Of a DNA stretch of 64,000 bases, positions 45,706 through 54,541 are shown one piece after another (position 1 is the first letter of the stretch; each line of letters begins with the position of its first letter). The notes beneath the pieces were generated by a model. It ran no database searches. It saw only the letters and a list, made by a program, of their open reading frames with translations, and was not told the origin of the DNA. This stretch comes from Humibacter sp049446075 (GTDB lineage: Bacteria; Actinomycetota; Actinomycetes; Actinomycetales; Microbacteriaceae). The stretch covers positions 1,488,001 to 1,552,000 of the forward strand of contig NZ_JBMSEB010000001.1 of the NCBI RefSeq assembly GCF_049446075.1, given 5' to 3'. A program made the translations under genes and the position numbers.

Positions 45706-46128
45706 GTGGCACACGCTGCAGACGACGAGGGCACGTGGCGCATCGTGCTCGGCGAGCTCGACGTGAAGATGGGCGTCGAGATCCTCGAGCAGTCGGCGGA
45801 GCGGGTCGTGGCGACCATGCCGGTCGAGGGCAATCGCCAGTCGTTCGGCCTCTTGCACGGCGGCGCATCCGTCGCGTTCGCGGAGGCTCTCGGATCGTGG
45901 GCCGCGGTCATCCATGCCGGGCCCGGCAGGTCCGCCGTGGGCCTCGACGTCAATGCCACGCACCACCGTTCGGCGAGGTCGGGGCTGGTCACGGGAGTCG
46001 CCGAGGCGATCAGCCTCGGACGGCGCGTCACCTCCCACGCCGTGACGATCACAGACGAGAACGGCCGGCTGCTCTGCACCGCACGCATCACCAACCTCAT
46101 GGTGGACGCGCGCCCAGACGCCGGGTGA
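45706..46128 (+). CDS. PaaI/MenI-like hotdog thioesterase
   Basis: 140 residues from a GTG at 45706. SFGLLHGGASVAFAEALGSW and VGLDVNATHHRSARSGLVTG match the DHNA-CoA/PaaI hotdog subgroup with the catalytic Glu in FAEALGSW. Distinct from the PaaI at 40840 (which has HGG...LAD). Located between paaZ and paaH, it probably hydrolyses a CoA intermediate or recycles CoA in the same pathway. Confidence 0.82.
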   Translation: MAHAADDEGTWRIVLGELDVKMGVEILEQSAERVVATMPVEGNRQSFGLLHGGASVAFAEALGSWAAVIHAGPGRSAVGLDVNATHHRSARSGLVTGVAEAISLGRRVTSHAVTITDENGRLLCTARITNLMVDARPDAG

Positions 46129-46141
46129 CCCAAGGACTTGT

Positions 46142-47005
46142 TCACTCCGGCTGCTCCGGCCAGTCGAAGAAGCCGCGACCGCTCTTGCGGCCGAGCTCAC
46201 CGGCATCCACCTTGTCGCGCAGCAGCTGCGGAGGTGCGAAACGGTCACCCAGTCGCCGCTGGAGGTACTCGGCGATGCCGAGCCGCACGTCGAGCCCCAC
46301 GATGTCGGTGAGCCGCAGCGGCCCGACCGGATGCCGGTAGCCCAGCACCATCGCGCTGTCGATGTCGTCGGCGCTCGCGACGCCCTCCTCGAGCATGCGG
46401 ATCGCCTCGAGGCCGAGCGCGACGCCGAGCCTGCTCGAGGCGAAACCGGGTGCATCGGCCACGGTGATCGCGGTCTTACCGATACCGGCCACCCAGTCCT
46501 GCGCTGCCCCCACGGTGTCGTCCGTCGTCGCCGACCCTCGCACGACCTCGACCAGCTTCGATGCCGGAACGGGGTTGAAGAAGTGCAGCCCGAGGAATCG
46601 CTCGGGCCGCGTCGCGGCCTCGGCAAGGTCGTCGATCGAGATCGCGGATGTGTTGCTGGCAACCACGGCGTGCGGTGCCGCCCGCTCGATGCGGTGCAGC
46701 GACTCGACCTTCAGCTCGAACTGCTCGGGCACCGCCTCGATCACCAGGGCGCACTCTGCGAACGCGTCGTCGGTCGCGCCTACGAGAAGCCGGGCGGCAA
46801 GGGCGTCCACGGTCTCCGCAGTGGTGCCGCGTTCGACGCTCGCCCGTACGGCGTGCATCACGCGAGCGGATGCCGCCGCGCACTGCTCGGCGTCGCGCTC
46901 GACGACGCGCACGAGGCATCCGGCGAGCAGGAAGGCGTGCGCGATGCCTGCACCCATCGTTCCCCCGCCGAGCACGCCGACGACTGGCGGAAGCGGGGTC
47001 GTCAT
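46142..47005 (-). CDS. paaH: 3-hydroxyacyl-CoA dehydrogenase PaaH
   Basis: 287 residues from ATG 47005. The NAD site is VVGVLGGGTMGAGIAHAFLL; NTSAISIDDLAEA, HFFNPVPASKLVEVV and DAPGFASSRL are conserved. It oxidises 3-hydroxyadipyl-CoA to 3-oxoadipyl-CoA. The ATG overlaps the paaF stop (ATGA). Length equals single-domain dehydrogenases, not the 475-residue duplicated E. coli PaaH. Confidence 0.92.
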   Translation of the reverse strand: MTTPLPPVVGVLGGGTMGAGIAHAFLLAGCLVRVVERDAEQCAAASARVMHAVRASVERGTTAETVDALAARLLVGATDDAFAECALVIEAVPEQFELKVESLHRIERAAPHAVVASNTSAISIDDLAEAATRPERFLGLHFFNPVPASKLVEVVRGSATTDDTVGAAQDWVAGIGKTAITVADAPGFASSRLGVALGLEAIRMLEEGVASADDIDSAMVLGYRHPVGPLRLTDIVGLDVRLGIAEYLQRRLGDRFAPPQLLRDKVDAGELGRKSGRGFFDWPEQPE

Positions 47006-47811
47006 GGCGTGCCTCCGTCCGCTTCGGCCCCTGCGGTCTGTGCCGCTCCGTCGGGGCCCGCGTGCGCGTTCCTCTTCCTGTGTTCGAGGAACTCCGTCAT
47101 GCGCCTGTGCTTCTCCGGGGAGTCGAAGAGCACGGCCTGCTCGCGGAGCTCGGCCTCCGGGTGCGCCTCCGCAGGAGCGGCAAGCAGTGCCTTCGTCGCG
47201 ATCGTGGCCGCGGCATCCATGGATGCGATGCGGTCGGCGAGCCTGTGTGCCGCAGGCAGCAGGTCGGCGGGCTCCACGATCTCGCTGAGCAGCCCGGCAC
47301 GGAGCGCCTCCTCGGCGTTCAGCCGGCGTCCGGCCAGCAACAACTGCTTCGCCAGCGACTCCCCCACGAGCGCAGGCAGCCGCCAGGTGGCGCCGGCGGC
47401 CGCGACGATGCCGAGGCCGGTCTCCGGATTGCCGAACACCGTGCGTGGTGTGCCGATGCGGAAGTCCGCGGCGTAGGCGAGCTCTGCACCTCCGCCGAGA
47501 GCCCATCCGTCCACGGCCGCGATCACCGGCATGGGCAGCCGCGCGATGCGCAGGAACAGACGCGTGTTGATACCGGCGAGCGCATCCTGGGCCGTGCGGT
47601 CGCGCAACTCGGCGATGTCCGCACCCGAGGCGAAGACGCCATCGCCTCCCACGATGATCAGGATGCCCGGGTCCCGTTCCAGCTCGGCGCACAGCTCGTG
47701 CAGTTCGTCCACCATCGCCTGATCGATGGCGTTGCGGGTGTGAGGGCGATCGAGGGTGACGACCGTACGGTCTCCGGCGCGTTCGACGCGCAACGTCCGC
47801 TGCCGGGTCAT
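47002..47811 (-). CDS. paaF: Enoyl-CoA hydratase PaaF
   Basis: 269 residues from ATG 47811. Both crotonase glutamates are present (ALGGGAELAYA and FGNPETGLGI), so it is a true hydratase, unlike the PaaG-like protein at 35858. It hydrates 2,3-dehydroadipyl-CoA to 3-hydroxyadipyl-CoA. It overlaps the thiolase stop upstream and the paaH start downstream by 4 bases each, i.e. a tightly coupled operon. Confidence 0.9.
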   Translation of the reverse strand: MTRQRTLRVERAGDRTVVTLDRPHTRNAIDQAMVDELHELCAELERDPGILIIVGGDGVFASGADIAELRDRTAQDALAGINTRLFLRIARLPMPVIAAVDGWALGGGAELAYAADFRIGTPRTVFGNPETGLGIVAAAGATWRLPALVGESLAKQLLLAGRRLNAEEALRAGLLSEIVEPADLLPAAHRLADRIASMDAAATIATKALLAAPAEAHPEAELREQAVLFDSPEKHRRMTEFLEHRKRNAHAGPDGAAQTAGAEADGGTP

Positions 47812-48992
47812 GCGCTCTCCACGATGAGCGAGGTGCCCTGGCCGACGCCGACGCACATCGTGGCGAGGCCGTATCTCGTGCCCTCTCGAAGCATCCGGCC
47901 GAGCAGCGTGACCACGAGCCTGGATCCGCTGGAGCCGAGCGGATGCCCGAGCGCGATCGCCCCGCCGTCGGCGTTCACGATGGAGTCGTCGAGCTCGAGC
48001 TCGCGCATGACGGCGAGCGATTGCGTCGCGAAGGCCTCGTTCAACTCGACGCTCCCGATGTCGTGCATGCCGAGGCCGCTCCGCTGCAGCGCCTTGCGCG
48101 TGGCGGGCACGGGTCCGATGCCCATCACCTCGGGTGCGACTCCGGCGCTCGCGCCGGCAACGACTCGGGCAAGCGGAGTCAGCCCGTACCGCTCGACGGC
48201 AGAGGCGCTGGCGACGACGAGCGCGGACGCTCCGTCGTTGAGCGGGCTCGAGTTGCCGGCCGTCACCACGCGCCCGCCCGCAACCACGGGACGCAGCCGG
48301 GCGAGGGCATCCATGCTGGTGTCTCGGCGCGGACCCTCATCGACGATGACGGGACCGGCCTTGGTCGGCACGGAAACGAGCTCGTCGTCGAAACGTCCGG
48401 CATCGGCAGCCGCAACGGCACGGAAGTGGCTGCGCAGGGCGAACGCGTCGGCATCGCTCCTGCTCACGCCGTACACCCTGGCGACCTCCTCCGCCGTCTC
48501 CGGCATCGAGTACGTCGCCTTGTCGCGGGCAGCGAGCACGGGGTTGACGAAGCGCCATCCGATCGAGGTGTCGAACTGGTCGCCCGGCTTCGCGAACGCC
48601 CGCTCCGGCTTGGCCTGCACCCATGGTGCGCGACTCATCGACTCGACGCCGCCCGCCACCACGACATCCGCGTCCCCTGCGCGAATGGCCTGCGCGGCCA
48701 TGGTCACCGCCGTGAGCCCAGATGCGCACAGCCGGTTCACCGTCACACCCGGCACCTCGTCGGGCAGACCGGACAGCAGCACGGACATCCTTGCAACGTT
48801 GCGATTGTCCTCGCCCGCCTGATTCGCCGCACCGAGGATGACCTCGTCGATCGCCTCGTCCGGCACCCCGGAGCGACGCACGGCCTCCCGCACCACGAGC
48901 GCCGCCAGATCGTCGGGACGCACGCCGGACAGCACGCCTCCGTAGCGGCCGACGGGCGTGCGCACGCGCGAGACGAGGTACGCGTCGGACAT
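47808..48992 (-). CDS. paaJ: 3-oxoadipyl-CoA/acetyl-CoA thiolase
   Basis: 394 residues. Acylated Cys89 is in VTVNRLCASGLTAV; VAGGVESMSRAPW, NGDGAS-type NSSPLNDGASALVV and IALGHPLGSSGSRL complete the thiolase motifs. It cleaves 3-oxoadipyl-CoA to succinyl-CoA and acetyl-CoA and may also act on 3-oxo-5,6-dehydrosuberyl-CoA. First gene of the paaJ-paaF-paaH operon; an operator-like site lies 51 bases upstream of its start. Confidence 0.92.
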   Translation of the reverse strand: MSDAYLVSRVRTPVGRYGGVLSGVRPDDLAALVVREAVRRSGVPDEAIDEVILGAANQAGEDNRNVARMSVLLSGLPDEVPGVTVNRLCASGLTAVTMAAQAIRAGDADVVVAGGVESMSRAPWVQAKPERAFAKPGDQFDTSIGWRFVNPVLAARDKATYSMPETAEEVARVYGVSRSDADAFALRSHFRAVAAADAGRFDDELVSVPTKAGPVIVDEGPRRDTSMDALARLRPVVAGGRVVTAGNSSPLNDGASALVVASASAVERYGLTPLARVVAGASAGVAPEVMGIGPVPATRKALQRSGLGMHDIGSVELNEAFATQSLAVMRELELDDSIVNADGGAIALGHPLGSSGSRLVVTLLGRMLREGTRYGLATMCVGVGQGTSLIVESA

Positions 48993-49042
48993 CGTCGCCC
49001 GCCCTTCATCGCGCCGGACCAGCCTGCAACGACGGTCGAATT

Positions 49043-49064
49043 AGTTACCGACCGTTCGGACAGT
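49043..49064. promoter_or_regulatory. PaaR-type operator upstream of the thiolase operon
   Basis: AGTTACCG and CGGACAGT half-sites around ACCGTT; about 20 of 22 positions agree with the PaaR-like motif. It lies 51 bases before the paaJ start, where it would overlap the promoter. Confidence 0.65.
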
Positions 49065-49150
49065 AATTCTGGCAGAGGCGCGCGGCCCGGTCAACCGGGC
49101 GGCGTCGACCGACCCGAACCGCTGAAACGGGCCAAGACCTCAGACGACGC

Positions 49151-50653
49151 TCAGCGCGTGTAGTTCGGCGCCTCGACGACCATCTGGATGTCGTGCGGGT
49201 GCGACTCCTTGAGACCAGCCGGCGTAATGCGCACGAACTTGCCGCGCTCCTTCAGCTCGGGAATGGTACGTGCACCGACGTAGAACATCGACTGGCGAAG
49301 GCCGCCGGTGAGCTGGTAGGCAACGGCGGACAGCGGGCCGCGGTAGGGGACGCGACCCTCGATGCCCTCAGGGATGAGCTGCTCGTCGCTCGGCACGTCG
49401 GCCTGGAAGTAGCGGTCGCGCGAGTACGAGGTCTTCTTGCCGCGGGTCTGGAGCGCGCCGAGCGACCCCATGCCGCGGTAGTTCTTGTACTGCTTGCCGT
49501 TCAGGAAGACCAGGTCGCCGGGGCTCTCGTCGCATCCGGCGAGCAGGGAACCGAGCATGACGGTGTCCGCGCCAGCGACGAGGGCCTTCGCGATGTCGCC
49601 GGAGTACTGCAGCCCGCCGTCCGCGATCACGGGAACGCCCGCCGGGCGAGCGGCGAGGGATGCCTCGTACACGGCGGTGATCTGCGGAACGCCCACGCCT
49701 GCAACGACGCGCGTGGTGCAGATGGACCCGGGCCCCACGCCGACCTTGATGGCGTCGGCACCTGCATCCACCAGGGCCTGGGCACCGGAGCGAGTGGCGA
49801 CATTGCCGCCGATCACCTCGACGTGTCCTGCGCGAGGCTCGTGCTTGAGGCGGTGGATGATCTCCAGCACGCCCTTGCTGTCCCCGTTGGCCGTGTCGAC
49901 GACGATCACGTCGACACCCGCGTCGACGAGCGTCATCGCGCGGTCCCATGCGTCGCCGAAGAAGCCGATCGCGGCGCCGACGCGAAGCCGGCCCTCGGCA
50001 TCCTTCGTGGCGTTGGGGTACTTCTCGCTCTTGTCGAAGTCCTTGACGGTGATAAGCCCGCGGAGCTTGCCCTCCTCGTCGACGAGCGGCAGCTTCTCGA
50101 TCTTGTGCTGCGCGAAGATGGCGATCGCGGAATCCGGGTCGATGCCGACGGGAGCCGTGATGAGCGGAGTCTTCGTCATCACGTCGCGCACGAGCGTCGT
50201 CGAGGTCTCGAACGGAGAGACGAAGCGCATGTCGCGGTTGGTGATGATGCCGACGAGCGTGCCGTCATCCTCCACCACGGGAAGGCCGGAGACGCGGAAC
50301 TGGCCGCACAACGCATCCACCTCGGCAACAGTCGCGTCTGGGCGCGTCGTCACGGGGTTGGTCACCATGCCTGACTCGCTGCGCTTCACCTTGTCGACGT
50401 AGGTGGCCTGGTCTTCGATGGAGAGGTTGCGGTGCAGAACGCCGAGGCCGCCCTGGCGCGCCATGGCGATAGCCATGCGTGCCTCGGTGACCGTGTCCAT
50501 CGCGCTGGAGAGCAGCGGCGTTGCCACCGTGATGCGCTTGGTCAGGCGCGACGACGTATCGGCCTCGCTCGGAATCACGTCGGTATGCCCCGGCAGGAGC
50601 ATCACGTCGTCGTACGTCAGTCCCATGAAGCCGAACGGGTCCGCCTGGTCCAT
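49151..50653 (-). CDS. guaB: IMP dehydrogenase
   Basis: 500 residues from ATG 50653 (MDQADPFGFMGLTYDDVMLL), preceded by AGGGGAG. Two CBS domains (about residues 95-210: VTNPVTTRPDATVAEVDALC; DVMTKTPLITAPVGI) are inserted in the barrel. The catalytic Cys is in GVGPGSICTTRVVAG. It makes XMP from IMP, feeding GuaA. Monocistronic. In this genus-level context it is the clear paralogue of the CBS-less guaB3. Confidence 0.97.
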   Translation of the reverse strand: MDQADPFGFMGLTYDDVMLLPGHTDVIPSEADTSSRLTKRITVATPLLSSAMDTVTEARMAIAMARQGGLGVLHRNLSIEDQATYVDKVKRSESGMVTNPVTTRPDATVAEVDALCGQFRVSGLPVVEDDGTLVGIITNRDMRFVSPFETSTTLVRDVMTKTPLITAPVGIDPDSAIAIFAQHKIEKLPLVDEEGKLRGLITVKDFDKSEKYPNATKDAEGRLRVGAAIGFFGDAWDRAMTLVDAGVDVIVVDTANGDSKGVLEIIHRLKHEPRAGHVEVIGGNVATRSGAQALVDAGADAIKVGVGPGSICTTRVVAGVGVPQITAVYEASLAARPAGVPVIADGGLQYSGDIAKALVAGADTVMLGSLLAGCDESPGDLVFLNGKQYKNYRGMGSLGALQTRGKKTSYSRDRYFQADVPSDEQLIPEGIEGRVPYRGPLSAVAYQLTGGLRQSMFYVGARTIPELKERGKFVRITPAGLKESHPHDIQMVVEAPNYTR

Positions 50654-50804
50654 CTCTCCCCTGTCCTCGCTGTCGCCTTCACCCTCGGCGTCGGGAAGGC
50701 GGATCGCGGTGCAATCCCCCTGCACCAGCGCGACAAGGATGTTCCAGGATAACGCCGCGCACCTGCGAGGAATTCCCCGAGCGCGCGGCGGACGAGAGCG
50801 CCGC

Positions 50805-51185
50805 TCACGCAGGCACGGGCGCCGCTGCTCCTGGCCTCGGCGTCAACGCCGCCGCGAGCCGGCGAAGGCCGGAACGGATGCGCCGCCCCGCGCGCTTGAA
50901 CCAGTCGTCATCGTCCTTGTCGCGGTTGAGTATCAGCACCACGACACGCATGGCCGCGATCGCGAGCCAGATGGCTGCGAAGAACGTGTCGCCTACCATC
51001 ACGTCGGCGACGGCGATGATCGTGGCAAGCAGCGCAACGAGCGAGGCGAGCACGATGTAGCGGCTGCGCCACACGTACCGCTCGTGCGAGCCGCGCACAG
51101 CGCGCCGGTACAACGCCAGCGCGTACGACTCCGCGAAGCTCACCCCGAGCGCAGCGCTGACGAGCAGCAGCATGCCGATCGCCAT
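50805..51185 (-). CDS. Small membrane protein, hypothetical
   Basis: 126 residues. Three hydrophobic segments (MAIGMLLLVSAALGVSFA, YIVLASLVALLATIIAVADV, FAAIWLAIAAMRVVVLIL) precede a basic C-terminal tail (DWFKRAGRRIRSGLRRL). I do not recognise the family. It lies between rarD and guaB on the same strand. Confidence 0.7.
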   Translation of the reverse strand: MAIGMLLLVSAALGVSFAESYALALYRRAVRGSHERYVWRSRYIVLASLVALLATIIAVADVMVGDTFFAAIWLAIAAMRVVVLILNRDKDDDDWFKRAGRRIRSGLRRLAAALTPRPGAAAPVPA

Positions 51186-51283
51186 GGTACAACTATGCGC
51201 TCTGCACCCGACGTCCGACCCCGTGAACCCTTACGTCGTGTGCGGAGCGCCCGGCGTGGGACGAACTCCGGGTCTCTTGTGCG

Positions 51284-52348
51284 CTACTCGGGAAGCGGGT
51301 CGGCGGACACGGCATCCTTCGACGCCCCGCGCGAGGTCGCTCCGGCCGCTGAAGAACGGCGGTCGCGGCGCACCGCGAGAACCATGTCGACGGTGAGCAC
51401 GACCAGCGCAGCCCAGACCAGCGCGAACCCGATCCAGCGCTCGAACGTCATGGCCTCATGCAACAGCACGACGCCCACGATCAGCTGCAGGATGGGCGTG
51501 AAGTACTGGATGAACCCCATCACGATGAGGGGGAGGCGGCGGGATGCCGCAGCGAAGAACAGCAGTGGGATCGCCGTGATCACCCCGGCCCCGAGCAGGC
51601 CGATGGTGTGCAGCACGCTGACGTGCCCGAAGGTGATCCCGGTCGTCGCGCCCACGACGAAGAGCTGCACGATCGCCACCGGCGTGAGCCAGGCCGTTTC
51701 GAGGGTGAGGCCGCTGAGCGCGTCCACGTCCCGCCCGACCTGCTTCTTCACGAGGCCGTAGAGGCCGAACGAGAACGCCAGCGCCAGGGCGATCCACGGC
51801 AGGCGTGCGTAGCCGACCGTGAGCACGACGACGGCGACCACGGAGATGCCGATGGCGATCCATTGGGTGATGCGCAGGTGCTCGCGCAGCACGATCACGC
51901 CGAGCAGCACGGTGACGATCGGGTTGATGAAGTACCCGAGGGATGCCTCGACCACCTGGCCGGACGTCGTCGCGTACACGTACGTCTGCCAGTTCACGTA
52001 GATGAGCACGCCTGCCGCACCCATGACCAGAACGATGCGCGGCCGCTTCAGGATGACCGCGAACGGACGCCATGCGCGCGTCACGACTATCGCGATGCCG
52101 CAGAAGACCAGCGAGAACAGCACGCGCCACGCCACGATCTCGAACGGACCGGTCGGCGCGAGCGCGATGAAGTAGACGGGCAGGAAGCCCCAGATCAGAT
52201 ACGCGGCAAGTGCGAAGACGATGCCACGGCCGGCCCGAGAGGGAGCCGCGCCGGTGACGCGGCCGCCGGACGTTACAGAGGAGGCAGGCGCTGTCGCGGC
52301 GCCGTTCGCCGGCTCTTCGGCGGAATGGTTCACGGCTGGATCAGGCAC
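51284..52348 (-). CDS. rarD: EamA family transporter RarD
   Basis: 354 residues from a GTG at 52348; an ATG at 52396 would add 16 residues. The conserved start GRGIVFALAAYLIWGFLPVY is at residue ~40, followed by ten hydrophobic segments, with VYATTSGQVVEASLGYFINP and IQYFTPILQLIVGVVLLHEA as typical RarD parts. A drug/metabolite transporter of unknown substrate. The 5' region upstream of the GTG is built of GC-rich repeats, so the frame's extension to 52489 is not reliable. Confidence 0.85.
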   Translation of the reverse strand: MPDPAVNHSAEEPANGAATAPASSVTSGGRVTGAAPSRAGRGIVFALAAYLIWGFLPVYFIALAPTGPFEIVAWRVLFSLVFCGIAIVVTRAWRPFAVILKRPRIVLVMGAAGVLIYVNWQTYVYATTSGQVVEASLGYFINPIVTVLLGVIVLREHLRITQWIAIGISVVAVVVLTVGYARLPWIALALAFSFGLYGLVKKQVGRDVDALSGLTLETAWLTPVAIVQLFVVGATTGITFGHVSVLHTIGLLGAGVITAIPLLFFAAASRRLPLIVMGFIQYFTPILQLIVGVVLLHEAMTFERWIGFALVWAALVVLTVDMVLAVRRDRRSSAAGATSRGASKDAVSADPLPE

Positions 52349-52418
52349 CGATCCATCGTAGGTTCCACGACCGACGTCCGCGGCCGATCTGCGCATACAG
52401 CCGGGCCTTGCAGCCCGG

Positions 52419-52466
52419 GCCTGCAGCCGGGCATCCAGGCAGGCCTGCAGCCGGGCATTCAGGCAG
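52419..52466. repeat. 24-bp tandem duplication
   Basis: Two copies (52419-52442 and 52443-52466) of GCCTGCAGCCGGGCATCCAG followed by GCAG differ at a single base; a degenerate third copy precedes them. Upstream of rarD. Confidence 0.75.
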
Positions 52467-52489
52467 GCCGGTACCCGAGACTCAACCAC

Positions 52490-52556
52490 CCGTTTTCAGG
52501 ACATGCGCCGAGCCGGCGTCACTATCCGGTCGCCCCGCCGCATGTCCTGAAAACGG
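52490..52556. repeat. Long-arm hairpin element D
   Basis: CCGTTTTCAGGACATGCG (52490-52507) and its exact complement at 52539-52556 form an 18-bp stem around a 31-base loop with a small inner CCGG/CCGG pairing. The longest-armed of the four elements. Located between rarD and groES. Confidence 0.8.
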
Positions 52557-52635
52557 ATGGTCAAGGCCCGTTGACACCGAGCCGGGGCAGGAATGTCACC
52601 GTTCCGGGGCAGGCCAATGCCAGCGGGCATGCGAA

Positions 52636-52667
52636 AGGGGTCCGGATGCACAGGCATCCGGACCCCT
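52636..52667 (-). terminator. Rho-independent terminator after groES
   Basis: A perfect 14-bp stem, AGGGGTCCGGATGC with its complement, closed by 4 bases; on the minus strand it is followed by TTTCGC. It lies 37 bases beyond the groES stop. Confidence 0.75.
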
Positions 52668-52703
52668 CTCGAAGTGCTGCGGGTCACCGCAGCGACGCGA
52701 GCG

Positions 52704-53000
52704 TCAGCGCTCGATGACCGCCAGCACGTCGCGGGCAGAGAGCACCAGGAACTCGTCTCCGCCGAACTTCACCTCGGTGCCGCCGTACTTCGAGTAGAGC
52801 ACCTTGTCGCCGACGCTCACATCGAGGGGCACGCGGTTGCCGTTGTCATCGATGCGGCCGGGTCCGACCGCGATGACCTCGCCCTCCTGCGGCTTCTCCT
52901 TGGCGGTGTCCGGGATGACCAGGCCGGACGCAGTGGTCTGCTCAGCCTCAACCTGCTTGATAACGATGCGATCCTCGAGCGGCTTGATGGAGACCGACAC
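52704..53000 (-). CDS. groES: Co-chaperonin GroES
   Basis: 98 residues, full length. SIKPLEDRIVIKQVEAEQTT, GLVIPDTAKEKPQEGEVIAV and VGDKVLYSKYGGTEVKF are canonical. It caps the GroEL ring. No groEL gene follows; a terminator lies directly downstream, so groEL must be elsewhere, as in many actinobacteria that also carry an unlinked groEL. Preceded by a CIRCE element. Confidence 0.97.
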   Translation of the reverse strand: MSVSIKPLEDRIVIKQVEAEQTTASGLVIPDTAKEKPQEGEVIAVGPGRIDDNGNRVPLDVSVGDKVLYSKYGGTEVKFGGDEFLVLSARDVLAVIER

Positions 53001-53037
53001 GGTTGACCTCTTTCTGTACTTTGTACTGAAGACGTAG

Positions 53038-53064
53038 TTAGCACACTGACAGTGAGAGTGCTAA
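53038..53064. promoter_or_regulatory. CIRCE element (HrcA operator)
   Basis: TTAGCACAC, 9-base spacer, GAGTGCTAA: one mismatch to the CIRCE consensus TTAGCACTC-N9-GAGTGCTAA. It lies 37 bases upstream of the groES start and predicts HrcA-controlled heat-shock expression. Confidence 0.92.
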
Positions 53065-53183
53065 TCAGCAGTGTAGGCGCACGGCTGGCACTCGTGCAAC
53101 GTGAGTGCAAGCAGCGGATGCTCGTCCGCGGCACCCGGCGGGAGCACGGCCGGCGTGGATGCCATGGCGATAGGTTGTCGCAG

Positions 53184-54389
53184 GTGGAACGCGCGGAACT
53201 GGTGGAGTTGCTGAGCCCGGAGGGCCTTCGGCTGCTCGACTCGTTGCCGAGGTACGAAAGCGCGGCAGACGTGGTGCGCATGGTGAGCGACTTGCGCAAG
53301 CAGGGGCATCCGCCCGGGCTGGTGGCGACCGTGCTCACCCAGTCGAAGCTGCGCGCGAAGGCCACCGCCAAGTTCGGGCCGTTCGCTTCCCGCATGCTCT
53401 TCACCGAGGCGGGGCTGGAGCAGGCGACGAGGCTGTCCGTGGGCGCGAGGCACGCCGGCAGGTACGCGCAGGCCGGGCTGGGCCGGGTTGCAGACCTGGG
53501 CTGCGGCATCGGCGGCGACGCCATGGCGCTGGCGGCACTCGACCTCGAAGTGACGGCCGTGGACGTCGACGAGGTGACCGCGGCCGTCGCCAGCTACAAC
53601 CTCGCTCCGTTCTCGAACGCGCAGGTGCTGTGCTCGCGGGCGGAAGACATCGACCTCACCGCACAGGATGCCGTCTACCTCGACCCCGCGCGTCGCACGG
53701 CTGGGCATTCGGGCACCACGCGCCTCTCCGACCCCTCTGACTGGTCGCCAAGCCTGGACTTCGTGTTCGGCCTCGCCGAGCGGATGCCCGTCGGCGTCAA
53801 GCTCGGACCAGGCCTCGATCGCGCGCTGCTGCCCCAGAATGCCGAGGCGCAATGGGTCTCGGTCGACGGCCAGGTGGTCGAGGTGGGCGTCTGGACGGGG
53901 CCGCTGGCGAGGGACGGCATCCGCCGGGCAGCGCTCATCGTCCACGGAGACTCGGTCGCTGAGCTGACGGCTGCAGGCGACTCGGACGACGAGCCGACGG
54001 GGGCGCTCGGCGAGTACCTGTACGAACCCGACGGCGCCGTCATCCGAGCACGGCTGATCGGTGACGTGGCGCGCGGTCTGCAGGCCAGGATGCTGCGACA
54101 CGACATCGCCTACCTCACCTCAGACAGACTCACGACGACACCGTTCGCAACGGCCTTCAGAGTCATCGAGGAGTTGCCCGGCAAGGAGGCGGAGCTGCGC
54201 GCGGCGCTCGCGAAACGCGGAGTCGGGACGCTCGAGATCAAGAAGCGCGGTGCAGACGTCGATCCGGCGGCGCTGCGGAAGCGGCTCAAGCTGAAGGGCG
54301 GGGCATCCGCCACGATCGTGCTCACCAGGATCGGCGCCAGGCACGCCACTCTGCTGGTCGAGCGGGTCGACGACGAGCAGCCGGCGTGA
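53184..54389 (+). CDS. Class I SAM-dependent methyltransferase with THUMP-like domain
   Basis: 401 residues from GTG 53184; TTG at 53175 is an alternative. VERAELVELLSPEGLRLLDS starts the conserved region; the SAM site is RVADLGCGIGGDAMALAALD with AVDVDEVTAAVA, and YLDPARRT is a DPxR-type motif near the target base pocket. The C-terminus (GVGTLEIKKRGADVDPAALR) is the THUMP-like domain. Likely an RNA or nucleotide methyltransferase; substrate not known. Divergent from groES across the CIRCE element. Confidence 0.85.
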   Translation: MERAELVELLSPEGLRLLDSLPRYESAADVVRMVSDLRKQGHPPGLVATVLTQSKLRAKATAKFGPFASRMLFTEAGLEQATRLSVGARHAGRYAQAGLGRVADLGCGIGGDAMALAALDLEVTAVDVDEVTAAVASYNLAPFSNAQVLCSRAEDIDLTAQDAVYLDPARRTAGHSGTTRLSDPSDWSPSLDFVFGLAERMPVGVKLGPGLDRALLPQNAEAQWVSVDGQVVEVGVWTGPLARDGIRRAALIVHGDSVAELTAAGDSDDEPTGALGEYLYEPDGAVIRARLIGDVARGLQARMLRHDIAYLTSDRLTTTPFATAFRVIEELPGKEAELRAALAKRGVGTLEIKKRGADVDPAALRKRLKLKGGASATIVLTRIGARHATLLVERVDDEQPA

Positions 54390-54483
54390 CGTCGTCCGCT
54401 CGGGCGATACAGCGCGTGTGATGGGTGCGATCGCGGGCGACCGCCGTTCTGGCTGACGACCACGCACTCGCCGACAACGACCA

Positions 54484-54511
54484 AGGGCCGCCCCGCTCCG
54501 GGGACGGCCCT
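54484..54511. terminator. Bidirectional hairpin terminator
   Basis: AGGGCCG pairs with CGGCCCT, then CCCC with GGGG (one bulged A), around a 5-base loop. Located between the convergent methyltransferase and DUF4190 genes. Confidence 0.6.
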
Positions 54512-54541
54512 CGTACCGTGATGCCGGCGAGCCGCGCCGGC

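Noticed and set aside
49085..49100. GCCCGG-TCAA-CCGGGC hairpin as guaB terminator
   Set aside because: Only 6 bp of stem and no U-tract; too weak to call.
52349..52489. N-terminal extension of RarD
   Set aside because: The extra residues come from the 24-bp repeat region and are not expected in this family; the frame is open by chance.
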